DNA of 64,000 nucleotides from Alphaproteobacteria bacterium. Its GTDB lineage: Bacteria > Pseudomonadota > Alphaproteobacteria > Caulobacterales > Hyphomonadaceae. Below, piece after piece: positions 63,886 to 64,000 of this stretch (its first letter is position 1; each line of letters starts with the position of its first letter). The position numbers were made by a program, and so were the translations under genes. A model generated the notes under the pieces. That model ran no database searches, was not told where the DNA came from, and saw only the letters and a program-made list of their open reading frames with translations. The stretch lies in NCBI GenBank assembly GCA_009909065.1, contig JAAANZ010000015.1, positions 1-64,000 of the forward strand, read 5' to 3'.

Positions 63886-64000
63886 GCAGTCAGGGGCCGC
63901 GTGTCGGAAGGAAAAGCTTGCAACAGACCAAGACGGACGGCCCTCAGGCGCGTTGTCAAGCCGGAAGAGCGCCTCTGCCAGACGGGACCACCGATCCGTG
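63886..64000 (-). other. Open reading frame reaching the window edge
   Basis: On the minus strand the frame of the acyltransferase stays open from its ATG to base 64000, encoding TDRWSRLAEALFRLDNAPEG and a further stretch ending FRHAAPDC. This could be the end of an upstream fused domain or only an accidental open frame. The window ends before it can be decided. Confidence 0.3.

Noticed and set aside
58905-64000. Integrated element bounded by a tRNA-Ser 3'-end duplication
   Set aside because: The tRNA 3' sequence (GGTTCGAATCCC with CTCTCCGCCA) is not repeated downstream in the window and no integrase is seen.

Overview
The window is GC-rich chromosomal DNA from an alphaproteobacterium. The gene blocks mreBCD-mrdA-rodA, miaB-phoH-ybeY-corC-lnt-XRE-trmB and gyrA-coaD-cyclophilin-queA fit a marine, stalked-bacterium-like lineage (Hyphomonadaceae/Maricaulaceae/Parvularculaceae type). 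That placement is an inference from gene order and protein style. Coding density is high, many neighbouring genes overlap by 1-4 bases (ATGA, TTGA, GTGA), and TTG/GTG starts are common. No rRNA, CRISPR array, intact prophage or intact insertion sequence is visible.

Layout. 1-4.6 kb: an IS5-family transposase remnant, a secreted M14 zinc carboxypeptidase, a CBS-domain protein and a broken thiolase N-terminus. 4.6-9 kb: a co-directional set of a CYTH-like protein, an SDR, an Acg/nitroreductase-like protein, a beta-helix/membrane protein and an SRPBCC-like protein; the first three are translationally coupled. 9.2-13.7 kb: an accessory stretch with an HxlR regulator divergent from a quinone reductase and RidA, decayed cyclase and cupin genes, and an alpha/beta hydrolase divergent from a CGNR zinc-finger regulator. 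13.9-18.4 kb: DUF1353 protein, acyl-CoA synthetase, a CysD without CysN, a HCCA-isomerase-like protein and a hydrolase remnant. Two copies of a palindromic repeat sit on stop codons here. 19-27.8 kb (minus strand): mreB, mreC, mreD, mrdA and rodA for rod-shape synthesis, then an NSS transporter and an EEP-family hydrolase.

28.1-37.1 kb (plus strand): housekeeping genes for tRNA modification (trmD, miaB, trmB), ribosome and RNA maturation (rplS, ybeY, phoH), the envelope (lnt, a CorC-like protein) and cold shock. 37.3-41.7 kb: a D-2-hydroxyacid dehydrogenase, a TIGR02301-type protein, a lipoprotein cytochrome c, gamma-glutamyltransferase and DoxX. 42-51 kb: gyrA, coaD, periplasmic cyclophilin, queA, a Baeyer-Villiger-type monooxygenase and uvrC. 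51-58.6 kb: an exopolysaccharide locus with a BY-kinase-like P-loop protein, a Wzy/ligase-like membrane protein, two GT2 glycosyltransferases, a NodB-type deacetylase, an initiating polyprenyl glycosylphosphotransferase and a DUF3137 membrane protein. 58.8-64 kb: tRNA-Ser(GCU), an IS6-family transposase remnant, a zinc-ribbon/coiled-coil membrane protein, prolyl aminopeptidase, a lipoprotein and a FemAB/CelD-like acyltransferase.

I found no clear new multi-gene defence or biosynthetic system. The least explained items are the CYTH-SDR-nitroreductase coupled operon, the palindromic repeat at two stop codons, the free-standing SecDF-P1-head-like lipoprotein, the zinc-ribbon/coiled-coil membrane protein next to tRNA-Ser, and the P-loop protein without a Walker A lysine in the polysaccharide locus.
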